Positions 1 through 7,352 of a DNA stretch of 11,229 nt are shown here, piece after piece. This DNA comes from an uncultured Cellvibrionales bacterium (lineage in GTDB: Bacteria; Pseudomonadota; Gammaproteobacteria; Pseudomonadales; UBA7434), in the NCBI GenBank assembly GCA_937897785.1, contig CALCNB010000328.1:1-11229 (forward strand), read 5' to 3'. The notes under the pieces are model-generated. The model was given only the letters and a program-made list of their open reading frames with translations. It made no database searches and was not told the origin of the DNA. The position numbers were made by a program, and so were the translations under genes. Position 1 is the stretch's first letter, and every line of letters begins with the position of its first letter.

Positions 1-311
1 CGTATCATTTTGCGGACGCCACGCATTATACTACCATTGAAACCGCCACAGAGGCCGCGGTCCGTCGATACAATAATATAACCCACTCGACGAACCTGAC
101 GTTCCTGCATAAACAAGTGTTGGTATTCGGGTGCTGAATTAGCCAAATGGCTAATCACCGATTTAATTCGCTTTGCATAAGGCTTGCCTTTTTGCATGCG
201 ATCTTGCGCTTTGCGCATTTTACTTGCAGCCACCATTTCCATCGCACTCGTGATTTTCTGAGTGCTTTTAATACTAGAAATTTGAGTCCGTATTTCTTTT
301 CCGCTGGCCAT
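1..311 (-). CDS. atpG: ATP synthase F1 gamma subunit, N-terminal part (partial)
   Basis: Gamma forms the central rotor shaft of F1, coupling rotation of the Fo c-ring to catalysis in the alpha3beta3 head. I translated the 103 codons inside the window; the 3' end runs off the left edge. The protein begins MASGKEIRTQISSIKSTQK and continues through ITSAMEMVAASKMRKAQDRM, the highly conserved N-terminal helix of gamma. At about residues 77-90 it has the family block IIVSTDRGLCGG. The start is the ATG at 311-309, matching the usual N-terminus; a purine-rich AGAGAG stretch lies just upstream. It follows atpA by 38 nt, the standard atpA–atpG–atpD order. The last visible residues, after GLCGG, are divergent but align without a gap. 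Confidence 0.96.
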   Translation of the reverse strand, partial: MASGKEIRTQISSIKSTQKITSAMEMVAASKMRKAQDRMQKGKPYAKRIKSVISHLANSAPEYQHLFMQERQVRRVGYIIVSTDRGLCGGFNGSIMRGVRKMI

Positions 312-341
312 TTTTCTCTCTTTCTATTAAAACGTTTGCTC

Positions 342-354
342 GGTAGCGACTACC
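342..354 (-). other. Small stem-loop overlapping the atpA stop codon
   Basis: A perfect 5-bp inverted repeat, GGTAG / CTACC with a 3-nt loop, includes the atpA TAG stop codon (352-350). No U-tract follows, so it is not an intrinsic terminator. It could modestly affect atpA–atpG coupling or mRNA processing, but this is inference and the stem may be coincidental. Confidence 0.3.
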
Positions 355-1894
355 AAGTTTGCGTAGCTTTAAAAGTCTCTAACAGCGCTTTAAATGCAGC
401 CTCTGTGTCGCCGTCCCAGTTACCCGTGTCAGCTATCTGAGTCAATAAATCACCCTGTTCTGCATGGGCATACGACAATAATGCATCTTCGAATGCGCCG
501 ACTTTGTCGACCGCAATGTCGTTTAAGAAATCATTATCGGCGGCATAAATCAGCAAGGCCATCTCAGCAATAGATAACGGAGCATACTGCTTTTGCTTCA
601 TTAGCTCAGTAACTCTCTCACCATGATCTAGCTGCGCTTTAGTTGCGTCATCAAGATCAGAGGCAAACTGTGAAAACGCTGCCAACTCGCGGTATTGAGC
701 TAAAGCGGTACGAATGCCGCCCGACAACTTCTTAATAACTTTTGTCTGTGCAGCACCACCCACTCGCGACACTGAAATGCCGGCATTCATGGCAGGGCGA
801 ACGCCCGCATTGAACAAGTCCGACTCAAGGAATATCTGACCATCAGTAATAGAAATAACGTTAGTCGGAACAAAGGCAGAAACATCACCCGCCTGAGTTT
901 CAATAACAGGCAGCGCCGTTAATGAGCCCGTTTTTCCTTTCACCTCGCCATTCGTCAACTTTTCAACGTGATCAGCGTTAACCCGGGCTGCACGCTCGAG
1001 TAAGCGAGAGTGCAAGTAAAACACATCACCTGGATATGCTTCACGACCAGGCGGGCGGCGTAATAGCAATGAAATTTGCCGGTAAGCCCAAGCCTGTTTC
1101 GTTAAATCATCATAAATGATTAACGCATCTTCACCGCGATCTCGGTAATATTCGCCCATTGAACAACCCGCAAATGGCGCTAAAAACTGCATCGCTGCAG
1201 GGTCAGAAGCTGTTGCTGCCACTACAATCGTGTGCTCCATTGCACCGTGTTCTTCAAGCTTTCTCACAACCGCATTCACCGACGACGCTTTTTGGCCAAT
1301 CGCCACATAGACACATTTAATACCTGTGCCTTTTTGGTTGATGATGGCATCAACTGCAATGGCCGTTTTTCCTACTTGGCGGTCACCAATGATAAGCTCT
1401 CGCTGACCACGACCAATCGGTACCATCGCATCAATGGCTTTTAAACCAATTTGAACCGGCTGATCAACCGACTGACGGGCAATAACGCCCGGTGCCACCT
1501 TTTCAATCGCATCCGTTTGTTTGGCATCAACTGGGCCCTTACCATCAATCGGATTGCCTAGAGCATCTACCACTCGGCCTTGTAATTCGGGCCCAACCGG
1601 CACCTCAAGAATGCGGCCCGTACAACGGCATGATTGCCCCTCTGCTATCGATTTATAGTCCCCCAAAATTACCGCGCCGACGGAATCACGCTCAAGGTTA
1701 AGTGCTAGTCCGTAAACACCGCCTTCAAACTCAATCATCTCGCCGTACATGGCCTCAGCTAAACCATGGATACGAATAATGCCGTCGGTCACCGAAACAA
1801 CGGTGCCCTCATTTCTTGCTTCACTTGAAACATCTAGCTGGTCAATTCGTTGCTTGATTATCTCGCTAATCTCGGATGGATTCAGCTGTTGCAT
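350..1894 (-). CDS. atpA: ATP synthase F1 alpha subunit
   Basis: Alpha alternates with beta in the F1 hexamer; it binds nucleotide non-catalytically and supplies the arginine finger to the beta catalytic sites. The 514-residue product is colinear with E. coli AtpA (513 aa) from MQQLNPSEISEIIKQRI to FKATQTW. Visible are the P-loop GDRQVGKT at about 170-177 (E. coli has T where V stands here), the RELIIGDRQ approach, the ALIIYDDL Walker B region, and the SVSRVGGAAQTK segment whose Arg (about 377) is the arginine finger. The ATG at 1894 has GAGGA 8 nt upstream, the best Shine-Dalgarno of the operon, in keeping with high alpha output. It lies 44 nt after atpH and 38 nt before atpG. Confidence 0.99.
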   Translation of the reverse strand: MQQLNPSEISEIIKQRIDQLDVSSEARNEGTVVSVTDGIIRIHGLAEAMYGEMIEFEGGVYGLALNLERDSVGAVILGDYKSIAEGQSCRCTGRILEVPVGPELQGRVVDALGNPIDGKGPVDAKQTDAIEKVAPGVIARQSVDQPVQIGLKAIDAMVPIGRGQRELIIGDRQVGKTAIAVDAIINQKGTGIKCVYVAIGQKASSVNAVVRKLEEHGAMEHTIVVAATASDPAAMQFLAPFAGCSMGEYYRDRGEDALIIYDDLTKQAWAYRQISLLLRRPPGREAYPGDVFYLHSRLLERAARVNADHVEKLTNGEVKGKTGSLTALPVIETQAGDVSAFVPTNVISITDGQIFLESDLFNAGVRPAMNAGISVSRVGGAAQTKVIKKLSGGIRTALAQYRELAAFSQFASDLDDATKAQLDHGERVTELMKQKQYAPLSIAEMALLIYAADNDFLNDIAVDKVGAFEDALLSYAHAEQGDLLTQIADTGNWDGDTEAAFKALLETFKATQTW

Positions 1895-1938
1895 TGTTTA
1901 ATTCCTCAAACCTGTTTTTTCTGACTTAATAAATACCG

Positions 1939-2475
1939 TTAAATTGAAACCGCTTCTGCCAACTTAGCTAAGCGGCCCTTGACTGAGCCATCAATCACAA
2001 TATCACCGGCTCTTACTACTACGCCGCCAATTAAAGAGCGATCTACAGCTGTGCTAACCTGCACGTCTCGCTGTAGTTTTGATTTTAACGCTGAAGCTAA
2101 CTTTGACGTCATTTCATCATCGAGCTCGAAGGCAGTATTGATAGTGACATCCACCGACTTTTCTTGACTTGCTTTTAATTCTGCAAACAACTCAGCAACC
2201 GAAGGCAGCAATGATAGCCGCTTGTTTTCTGCTAAAAGCTGCAAAAAATTCGCCATTGCCGAACCTGCATCAACGCCTAGCAATTCGCTCAGGCTATTCG
2301 CCTGTTCGCTCGCTAACGTGTTAGTCGATGCAATCATCGCGGCCACTTTAGGTTGGCCAGAAATAACAGCAAGCTGATTTAACTGATCTGCCCACAACTG
2401 CAAGGTGTCGGCCTGATTTGCCACCTCAAACCCTGCGCGCGCATAAGGGCGAGCTAATGTACGTAATTCCGCCAT
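1939..2475 (-). CDS. atpH: ATP synthase F1 delta subunit
   Basis: Delta is the peripheral-stalk cap that ties the b-subunit dimer to the top of the alpha3beta3 head. The 178-residue product is nearly the length of E. coli AtpH (177 aa). It opens with MAELRTLARPYARAGFEVA, the conserved N-terminal RPYA helix, and ends with the family signature at about 147-169 (SLIGGVVVRAGDIVIDGSVK). The middle is helical and variable, as usual. Its ATG shares one base with the atpF stop codon (TAATG), so translation is probably coupled to atpF; no strong Shine-Dalgarno precedes it. Confidence 0.98.
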   Translation of the reverse strand: MAELRTLARPYARAGFEVANQADTLQLWADQLNQLAVISGQPKVAAMIASTNTLASEQANSLSELLGVDAGSAMANFLQLLAENKRLSLLPSVAELFAELKASQEKSVDVTINTAFELDDEMTSKLASALKSKLQRDVQVSTAVDRSLIGGVVVRAGDIVIDGSVKGRLAKLAEAVSI

Positions 2476-2945
2476 TATAAATTTGCCGCCAACTTATTAA
2501 CGATGTCTTTATGGGCCGCCTCATCAACGGAGGCCTCTAAAACTTTTTCAGCGCCAATCAAAGCGAGTGAAGCGACTTGAGCGCGTAGCTGTTCTTTCGC
2601 ACGATTAACCTCTTGCTCAATGTCCGACTGCGCCGCATCCTTTAAGCGCTGGCCCTCGGTCAGTGCCGCTTCTTTGGCCTCATCCACAATTTGAGCTGCT
2701 CGCTTGTTCGCTTGATCAAGAATTTGACTCGCTTGCGCTTTCGCCTCAACCAACTGGGCATCGATTTTTTGATGTGCAACCTCTAAATCTTGGCCCGCTT
2801 TTTCTGCCGCATTCAAACCGTCAGCTATTTGTTTTTGGCGCTCCTGCATGGCCGAAATAATGGGCGGCCAAACATAGGTTTTACAAAACCAAACAAATAT
2901 CGCAAAACTAATTAATTGCGCAAATAATGTGAGATTAATATTCAC
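2475..2945 (-). CDS. atpF: ATP synthase Fo b subunit
   Basis: Subunit b dimerises to make the peripheral stator stalk linking Fo subunit a to F1 delta. The product is 156 residues, the same length as E. coli b. A single N-terminal membrane segment (about residues 6-26, within LFAQLISFAIFVWFCKTYVW) is followed by the PPII turn and a long charged, alanine-rich coiled coil to the C-terminus. The start is GTG at 2945-2943, with AAGGG 7 nt upstream; the nearby ATG (AATGCAGTG) is out of frame and closes at once. The N-terminus MNINLTLFAQ matches gammaproteobacterial AtpF proteins, supporting GTG. Confidence 0.98.
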   Translation of the reverse strand: MNINLTLFAQLISFAIFVWFCKTYVWPPIISAMQERQKQIADGLNAAEKAGQDLEVAHQKIDAQLVEAKAQASQILDQANKRAAQIVDEAKEAALTEGQRLKDAAQSDIEQEVNRAKEQLRAQVASLALIGAEKVLEASVDEAAHKDIVNKLAANL

Positions 2946-2980
2946 TGCATTACCCTTCTTAAATGTTGAGCGACCAATCA

Positions 2981-2998
2981 GGCGAACTTATGTTCGCC
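2981..2998 (-). other. Intercistronic hairpin between atpE and atpF
   Basis: A perfect 7-bp stem (GGCGAAC / GTTCGCC) with a 4-nt loop lies in the 98-nt gap between atpE and atpF. No U-run follows on the minus strand, so it does not look like a classical terminator. Subunit c is needed in about ten copies per complex against two of b, so a structure 3' of atpE that stabilises or partly attenuates the transcript would make sense. That role is inferred. Confidence 0.5.
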
Positions 2999-3043
2999 CG
3001 AATAACGCCGCACAATTTATCGAGTTTCCCTTTTGTTTTGTGC

Positions 3044-3274
3044 TTATAAAGCAAAAAGGATATAGAAGCCTATGCCAACGCCGATCATCGGTACCGCATC
3101 AACAAGACCCATCATGATGAAAAATTGGGTCCGCAGCATAGGGATTAACTCAGGCTGACGGGCCGCCCCCTCAAGGAATTTACTGCCAAGAATACCGACA
3201 CCAACCGCGGCGCCAATTGCGCCTAAGCCCATAATAAGTGCACCTGCTAATGTAATAATTGCTGCTTCCATCAT
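3044..3274 (-). CDS. atpE: ATP synthase Fo c subunit (proteolipid)
   Basis: Subunit c forms the membrane rotor ring that carries ions past subunit a. The 76-residue hairpin protein has a first glycine/alanine-rich helix (GAIGAAVGVGILGSKF), the polar loop ARQPE at 38-42, and a second helix with the ion-carrying carboxylate Asp59 in GLVDAVPMI, equivalent to E. coli Asp61. The Gln and Glu-Ser ligands of Na+-type rings are absent, so a proton ring is expected. Two adjacent ATGs (3274 and 3271) are possible starts: GGAG is 3 nt from the first and 6 nt from the second, so the second (75 aa, MEAAIITL) is slightly preferred. It lies between atpB and atpF with sizeable gaps on both sides. Confidence 0.98.
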   Translation of the reverse strand: MMEAAIITLAGALIMGLGAIGAAVGVGILGSKFLEGAARQPELIPMLRTQFFIMMGLVDAVPMIGVGIGFYILFAL

Positions 3275-3357
3275 TTTCTCCGATCAAAAATATCAATATG
3301 GTTTAAAACGGTTTGCTACATCACTATCAACGCCACTTTTCTTTTGCCAAACACCAA

Positions 3358-4212
3358 CTAGTGGTGGTCATAAGCCATTGCTAAGTAAACAACGGTTAAT
3401 ATGGCAAAAATAAATGCTTGCAGAGTGATAATTAAAATATGGAAGATTGCCCAAGGCACTGACAACAACCACTGTAAATAAAAGGGTAATAAACTGATAA
3501 TAATAAAGACCATTTCTCCGGCATACATGTTGCCAAACAAGCGTAAAGCCAAAGAAATGGGTTTTGCTATTAACCCAACGATTTCTAAAAACAGGTTAAA
3601 CGGTAAGGCCCACTTTGGCAGCGGCTGAAACGCCAGCTCAGCAGCAAAACCACCCACACCTTTTTGCTTAATGCTGTAATATAAAATTAGCATGAAAACA
3701 CCAACAGCCATGCCGGCCGTTGCATTAACATCTGTCGATGGCACTACCTTCATGTAGTGAATACCCATCAGCTTGGCAAGCTCGGGAATCCAATCAACAG
3801 GAACCAAGTCCATTAGATTTTGCAAAAACACCCAAACAAACACCGTTAAAGCCAGCGGTGCTACCAAGTCATTTTTATGGTGAAAAATGCTTTTAACATT
3901 GTCATCTATAAAATCGACAACCATTTCGACAAAATTTTGAAATCCAGCAGGCACTCCTGAGGTTGCCGCCTTTGCAGCCCGAGCGAATGACCAGCAGAAT
4001 AAAGCCCCTAAAAAAATTGACCAAAACATCGTGTCAAGGTGAATCGCCATAAACCCCATGTCCGCCGCTTCTTGAGCTGAATGAGCAACCGTCCACTGAG
4101 CAGACTCAAGTGTATCGCCGTCTCGAACATAGCCAGCAGGCAACTGACCATAAGTTAAGTTGGTTAAGTGGTGGGAAATATATTCTTGTGTTGAAGGGTT
4201 GGAACCAGCCAT
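3358..4212 (-). CDS. atpB: ATP synthase Fo a subunit
   Basis: Subunit a is the membrane stator that provides the two proton half-channels next to the c-ring. The 284-residue protein has several hydrophobic segments and the signature ISLALRLFGNMYAGEMVF at about 219-236. It contains the essential Arg (about 224, E. coli R210) and the following Glu (about 233, E. coli E219). The N-terminus EYISHHLTNL plus the stretch up to GFMAIHLDTMFWS is the extended periplasmic N-terminal form seen in Pseudomonas-like bacteria. The ATG at 4212 lies 2 nt after the atpI stop, with only a weak Shine-Dalgarno, so coupling to atpI is likely. Confidence 0.98.
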   Translation of the reverse strand: MAGSNPSTQEYISHHLTNLTYGQLPAGYVRDGDTLESAQWTVAHSAQEAADMGFMAIHLDTMFWSIFLGALFCWSFARAAKAATSGVPAGFQNFVEMVVDFIDDNVKSIFHHKNDLVAPLALTVFVWVFLQNLMDLVPVDWIPELAKLMGIHYMKVVPSTDVNATAGMAVGVFMLILYYSIKQKGVGGFAAELAFQPLPKWALPFNLFLEIVGLIAKPISLALRLFGNMYAGEMVFIIISLLPFYLQWLLSVPWAIFHILIITLQAFIFAILTVVYLAMAYDHH

Positions 4213-4214
4213 TC

Positions 4215-4622
4215 TTAATGTAGAGTCTCTTGAGTGTTAAAAAAATAACTGTTGGTTAGTGATCCAACAACGCTAATGACGACATAACCCAGGAGCACAC
4301 TCGTTCGAAAAGTTTTATCATCGACATACTTAAAAACTATTAACAGTGTTAAAACTGACAGCAGGATCTTAAAAACTTCCGCCCTGTAACACCGCAAAAG
4401 AAACATTCTTGCCGCTTCTTCTGGAGTAAACACTTCGGACTTTAGGCCGCTGAATGCTTGGCAATAAAAACAAAAGGTGGCAACAGAAGCTATTGTGCCG
4501 CCAAGCAAAACACCACCAAATAAAAACCCTTCTTGGCGCATCGCTAATAGTGCGGCCAAGATCACTGCTAAACCCAGTTGAAACAAAAACTGCTTTCGTG
4601 GGGAATGCCAGTCTATCTGCAT
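4215..4622 (-). CDS. atpI: ATP synthase accessory protein I (AtpI)
   Basis: AtpI is a small membrane protein encoded first in bacterial atp operons; in other species it is reported to help c-ring assembly or Mg2+ handling, but is not a subunit of the finished enzyme. The 135-residue product has four hydrophobic segments at about 12-28, 32-52, 82-99 and 107-125, with a basic N-terminus (HSPRKQF). The sequence is poorly conserved, so identification rests on topology, length (E. coli 126 aa) and position immediately before atpB. The ATG at 4622 has GGGAG about 4 nt upstream. Confidence 0.9.
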   Translation of the reverse strand: MQIDWHSPRKQFLFQLGLAVILAALLAMRQEGFLFGGVLLGGTIASVATFCFYCQAFSGLKSEVFTPEEAARMFLLRCYRAEVFKILLSVLTLLIVFKYVDDKTFRTSVLLGYVVISVVGSLTNSYFFNTQETLH

Positions 4623-4745
4623 TTGGCTCCCGCGGGCCTAAAAACACATAAACTAAGGCCTGCTCTCAATAATCATTTAGACAAACCACCAATAGAAGAT
4701 AACGCTGTTGGTTTTAGTGATAGCCGCCGTCAAAAAAGCGGGGAG
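4623..4745 (-). other. Untranslated leader of the atp operon
   Basis: This stretch of about 120 nt lies between the predicted promoter and the atpI start. It holds a possible stem GGCCT / AGGCC (4635-4639 with 4656-4660, 16-nt loop) whose 3' arm abuts the GC-rich CCCGCGGG block at 4629-4636 and the atpI ribosome binding site. Pairing here could lower atpI translation relative to atpB and atpE, but this is inference. No riboswitch family was recognised and no convincing small ORF was seen. Confidence 0.35.
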
Positions 4746-4774
4746 ATTATATTTAAACACCCCCCCAAATGCAA
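4746..4774 (-). promoter_or_regulatory. Predicted sigma70 promoter of the atp operon
   Basis: On the minus strand a perfect -10 hexamer TATAAT (4751-4746) is preceded, with the optimal 17-nt spacing, by TTGCAT (4774-4769), which matches three of six bases of the -35 consensus. Transcription would start near 4739 and leave a leader of about 117 nt before atpI. The spacer contains a run of seven G. It sits in the 230-bp gap after parB, where an atp operon promoter is expected. Confidence 0.65.
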
Positions 4775-4852
4775 CCTCTATCAAGAGGAGTAATATAAGT
4801 AGCTGAAGCGTTTTTTATCGCAAAACAACTAGCTTGGGGCAACGGCAGCCCA

Positions 4853-5776
4853 TTATTTTATATGGTCTAAAATCCCATCTAATTCATCGAGACTGTGATA
4901 TTTAATGGTTAATTTTCCAGCACCTTTGCCGTTGTGGGTTAAGCTGACGGGCAATCCAAATTTTTCGCCCAATTGGTTTTCTAGTGCCCTTGTGTTGGGG
5001 TCCGCGGGCACCACCTCGACGCCTGAGACCGTTTTGTTGTAGTTTTTCACCAATAACTCTGTTTGGCGGACATTTAAGCTGCGGTTAACAACCTCTGTAG
5101 CAGCGCTTAGTTGTTGTTCGCCGACCAACCCTAACAAGGCTCTGGCATGACCCATCTCTATATCACCATGCTCTAACATCCGCTTAACCTCGTCTACCAA
5201 GTTCATCAGCCGAAGCATATTAGATACGGCAACCCTTGATTTTCCAACGATATCAGCAACTTGCTGATGAGTAAGGTCAAACTCTTGATTTAACCGAGCT
5301 AATGCGTATGCCTCCTCCATGGGGTTTAAATCTTCTCGTTGTAAATTTTCTACTAAGGCCATGGCCATGGCCGTTTCATCTTCAACGTCCTTAATGACAG
5401 CTGGTACCGTCATTAAACCTGCCTGTTGTGCTGCTCGCCAGCGTCGCTCACCAGCAATAATCTCATAGTTTTGATCGTTCGCTTGATCGCCATCGAGAGC
5501 TCTAAGAATAATAGGTTGCATCACCCCTTGATTGCGGATAGATGCTGCCAATTCATCTAAAGAAGCTTGATCAATATCTCGTCGAGGTTGATATTTGCCC
5601 CGCTGGCACAGCTCAACCGGCACCTCGAGCAAAACGCCTGTTTTTAAAGCGGGGGCTAAACGGGCGGTTTCTGACGGTGTTTCTTGATTTACGTAAACGG
5701 GTTGAGCGGTTGAAGCAACGGTGCTGCCAAGCAAAGCGTCTAGGCCTTTTCCCAATCCTTTTTTCTTTGTTTTCAT
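4853..5776 (-). CDS. parB: Chromosome-partitioning protein ParB (CTP-dependent DNA clamp)
   Basis: ParB loads at parS sites, spreads as a CTP-bound clamp, and works with ParA to segregate newly copied origins. The 307-residue protein has all expected parts: a basic N-terminal ParA-interacting peptide (KKKGLGKGLDALLG, 5-18), the ParB/Srx-like CTPase domain with GERRWRAAQQAG (109-120) including the GERR nucleotide motif, a helix-turn-helix at about 168-190 (LTHQQVADIVGKSRVAVSNM), and the C-terminal dimerisation segment (GKLTIKYHSLDELDGIL). It begins 27 nt after parA with a weak AGGCGA ribosome site. No consensus parS was found in the window. Confidence 0.97.
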   Translation of the reverse strand: MKTKKKGLGKGLDALLGSTVASTAQPVYVNQETPSETARLAPALKTGVLLEVPVELCQRGKYQPRRDIDQASLDELAASIRNQGVMQPIILRALDGDQANDQNYEIIAGERRWRAAQQAGLMTVPAVIKDVEDETAMAMALVENLQREDLNPMEEAYALARLNQEFDLTHQQVADIVGKSRVAVSNMLRLMNLVDEVKRMLEHGDIEMGHARALLGLVGEQQLSAATEVVNRSLNVRQTELLVKNYNKTVSGVEVVPADPNTRALENQLGEKFGLPVSLTHNGKGAGKLTIKYHSLDELDGILDHIK

Positions 5777-5803
5777 TTATTCGCCTGTCTTTATGAAGAT
5801 CTA

Positions 5804-6595
5804 TTAGTTTTGAATGGTGGGGGTTTGCTTTTGTAAAACCTCTGCCGCTAGCGCTAAATAGGCTATTGCGCCTTTTGATTGAGGGTCGTAAGACAAAACC
5901 GGTTCACCGTGGCTGGGGGCCTCTGCTAAGCGCACATTCCTTGGAATGACGGTTTTATAGACTCGCTCACCAAAGTGTTGGATTAATTGTGCAGAAACAT
6001 CGTTGGTCAAACTGTTCCTTGGGTCGTACATCGTTCTTAATAACCCCTCAATTTTTATGTTTGGGTTTATGCTATCAGCAACCCTAGCAATTGTGTTCAT
6101 CAATGCCGAGAGGCCCTCCAAAGCATAGTATTCACATTGGATCGGGATGACAACGCTTTCAGCTGCAGCCATTGCATTAATCGTTAGCATGCTCAGCGAG
6201 GGGGGGCAATCAATTAAAATAAAATCGTATGCTTCGTTTATGGGTGATAATTGTTGCTGCAAAACAAACTCTTTCTCTTCTACGTTGAGCAGCTCAACCT
6301 CTGCGGCTGTTAGGTCTGAGTTGCTAGGTAGCACATCAAAACCGCCGGACTCACTGTGGCGTTTTATTTGATTAATACTTGCGCCATTCACCAATAAATC
6401 GTAAAGCGTTAAGGGGCATTCGTTTTTTTCAATCCCGCAGCCCATTGTTGCATTACCTTGAGGGTCTAAATCGACCAGCAACACGCGGCGTTTAGCTGAA
6501 GCTAATGAGGCGGCTAAATTGACGGTGGTGGTGGTTTTCCCAACACCGCCCTTTTGATTGGTAATTGCAACTGTTTTTGCCAAAGGATCGCCCAT
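5804..6595 (-). CDS. parA: Chromosome-partitioning ATPase ParA (Soj family)
   Basis: ParA is a Walker-type ATPase that binds nonspecific DNA when ATP-bound and is released by ParB, generating the gradient that moves origins. The 263-residue product has the deviant Walker A motif KGGVGKTT at 15-22, with signature Lys15 and Lys20, the A' motif DLDPQGN at 42-48, and Walker B ILIDCPPSL around Asp129. The ATG at 6595 lacks a clear Shine-Dalgarno; a TTG at codon 5 would give the short N-terminus common in the family and cannot be excluded. Tandem stops (TAATAG) end the gene. It lies 100 nt after rsmG and 27 nt before parB. Confidence 0.97.
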   Translation of the reverse strand: MGDPLAKTVAITNQKGGVGKTTTTVNLAASLASAKRRVLLVDLDPQGNATMGCGIEKNECPLTLYDLLVNGASINQIKRHSESGGFDVLPSNSDLTAAEVELLNVEEKEFVLQQQLSPINEAYDFILIDCPPSLSMLTINAMAAAESVVIPIQCEYYALEGLSALMNTIARVADSINPNIKIEGLLRTMYDPRNSLTNDVSAQLIQHFGERVYKTVIPRNVRLAEAPSHGEPVLSYDPQSKGAIAYLALAAEVLQKQTPTIQN

Positions 6596-6695
6596 TTTTA
6601 ATGCGTTAATGCCAACAACTAACTTGTTTAAATTTTTAGCGGGTTAATCTAATGATAAGGTTTTTTTAGGGCAATGTCCGATATATCGTCTTGTA
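6596..6695 (-). promoter_or_regulatory. rsmG–parA gap with repeated CGATATA elements, possible parAB control region
   Basis: The 100-nt gap holds a perfect 10-bp palindrome CGATATATCG at 6679-6688. The heptamer CGATATA recurs at 6699-6705, inside the last rsmG codons, with starts exactly 20 bp apart. A weak promoter-like pair, TTGCCC–17 nt–TAGATT, lies downstream on the minus strand. ParA-family proteins often repress their own operons, so an operator is conceivable, but nothing here proves it. No terminator was recognised after rsmG. Confidence 0.3.
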
Positions 6696-7337
6696 TTACG
6701 ATATAAGTTTCTTTTTAATAATTAACAAATGACGTTCAGCGGCTAGCCCTGGAACAACCAATGGAATTGTTTTTTTAACCTGGAAGCGGCTTGATAAACC
6801 GTCAACCTCTACTTGAGGGAAAACTCCTTTCATTGCTAGCCAAACGCCCTTTTTGTCTATTAAATGTTCTGTTTGTGTTAGCATTTGCTCTAAAGATGAA
6901 TACGCTCTCGAGCAGATTGATGAAAATTTTTGCCCTGAATACTGCTCGACACGGCAATGCTCTGCTGTCACGTTTGTTAGTGCTAACTTCCTTTTAACCT
7001 CCTTTATAAAAGCGATTCTTTTTTGGCTGCTGTCTAGAAGGGTGAATGCTTTATCGGGATTGGCGACTGCCAGTGGTATGCCGGGCAGGCCTGCACCGGT
7101 GCCAACATCAATAATTGACTGCCCATATAAGTAAGGAGAAACACTTAAGCTATCAAGCAGGTGTTTACTAACAATTTCTTTTGTTTCTGTTATGGCGGTT
7201 AAATTGTGTGTCTTATTCCATTTAATAATTAGCTGAACAAAGGTGAGTAGTTTTTCTTGTTCTTCTTCGCTTAGGGGTTGGCCTAAATTTTCAGCGCCAG
7301 TTTTTAACTGCTTGCGGTGTCTGTCGTCAACGTTAAT
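6696..7337 (-). CDS. rsmG: 16S rRNA (guanine527-N7)-methyltransferase RsmG, apparent AUU start
   Basis: RsmG (GidB) uses S-adenosylmethionine to methylate N7 of G527 in the 530 loop of 16S rRNA. I translated an unbroken frame from the mnmG stop codon to the TAA at 6698-6696. It contains the N-terminal family block IIKWNKTHNLTAI (37-49), HLLDSLSVSPYL (59-70), the AdoMet motif DVGTGAGLPGIPLAV (77-91), LLDSSQKRIAFI (100-111), and the C-terminal SRAYSSLEQM and PGLAAERHLLII blocks. The frame has no ATG, GTG or TTG until GTG codon 123, which would remove the entire AdoMet site. The best start is ATT at 7337-7335, 7 nt after AAGGA, giving 213 aa (E. coli RsmG 207 aa) and a normal N-terminus. The gene follows mnmG by 15 nt. 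A sequencing error at the start codon is the main alternative. Confidence 0.9.
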   Translation of the reverse strand: MNVDDRHRKQLKTGAENLGQPLSEEEQEKLLTFVQLIIKWNKTHNLTAITETKEIVSKHLLDSLSVSPYLYGQSIIDVGTGAGLPGIPLAVANPDKAFTLLDSSQKRIAFIKEVKRKLALTNVTAEHCRVEQYSGQKFSSICSRAYSSLEQMLTQTEHLIDKKGVWLAMKGVFPQVEVDGLSSRFQVKKTIPLVVPGLAAERHLLIIKKKLIS

Positions 7338-7344
7338 GTCGATT

Positions 7345-7349
7345 TCCTT
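7345..7349 (-). promoter_or_regulatory. Shine-Dalgarno sequence that decides the rsmG start
   Basis: AAGGA lies just after the mnmG stop codon and 7 nt upstream of the ATT at 7337-7335. That spacing is ideal for initiation at ATT and much too short (1 nt) for the other rare candidate, ATC at 7343-7341. There is no ATG on the minus strand, in any frame, near this point. Confidence 0.6.
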
Positions 7350-7352
7350 GTT

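Noticed and set aside
147..440. Plus-strand ORFs opposite the atp, parA/parB, mnmG and mnmE genes
   Set aside because: They are antisense shadows of strongly conserved minus-strand genes and show no recognisable protein features.
4369..4647. 92-residue minus-strand ORF overlapping atpI in another frame
   Set aside because: Its translation lacks the membrane pattern expected here, while the atpI frame has four hydrophobic segments, a ribosome site and 2-nt spacing to atpB.
4837..4851. GGGC / GCCC hairpin after parB as an intrinsic terminator
   Set aside because: The stem is only 4 bp and no U-tract follows on the minus strand.
6696..6971. A 91-residue ORF starting at GTG 6971, as a stand-alone gene
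   Set aside because: It is the C-terminal part of RsmG. The same frame stays open upstream to 7352 and encodes the AdoMet-binding and N-terminal family blocks, so the real gene is longer with a non-standard start.
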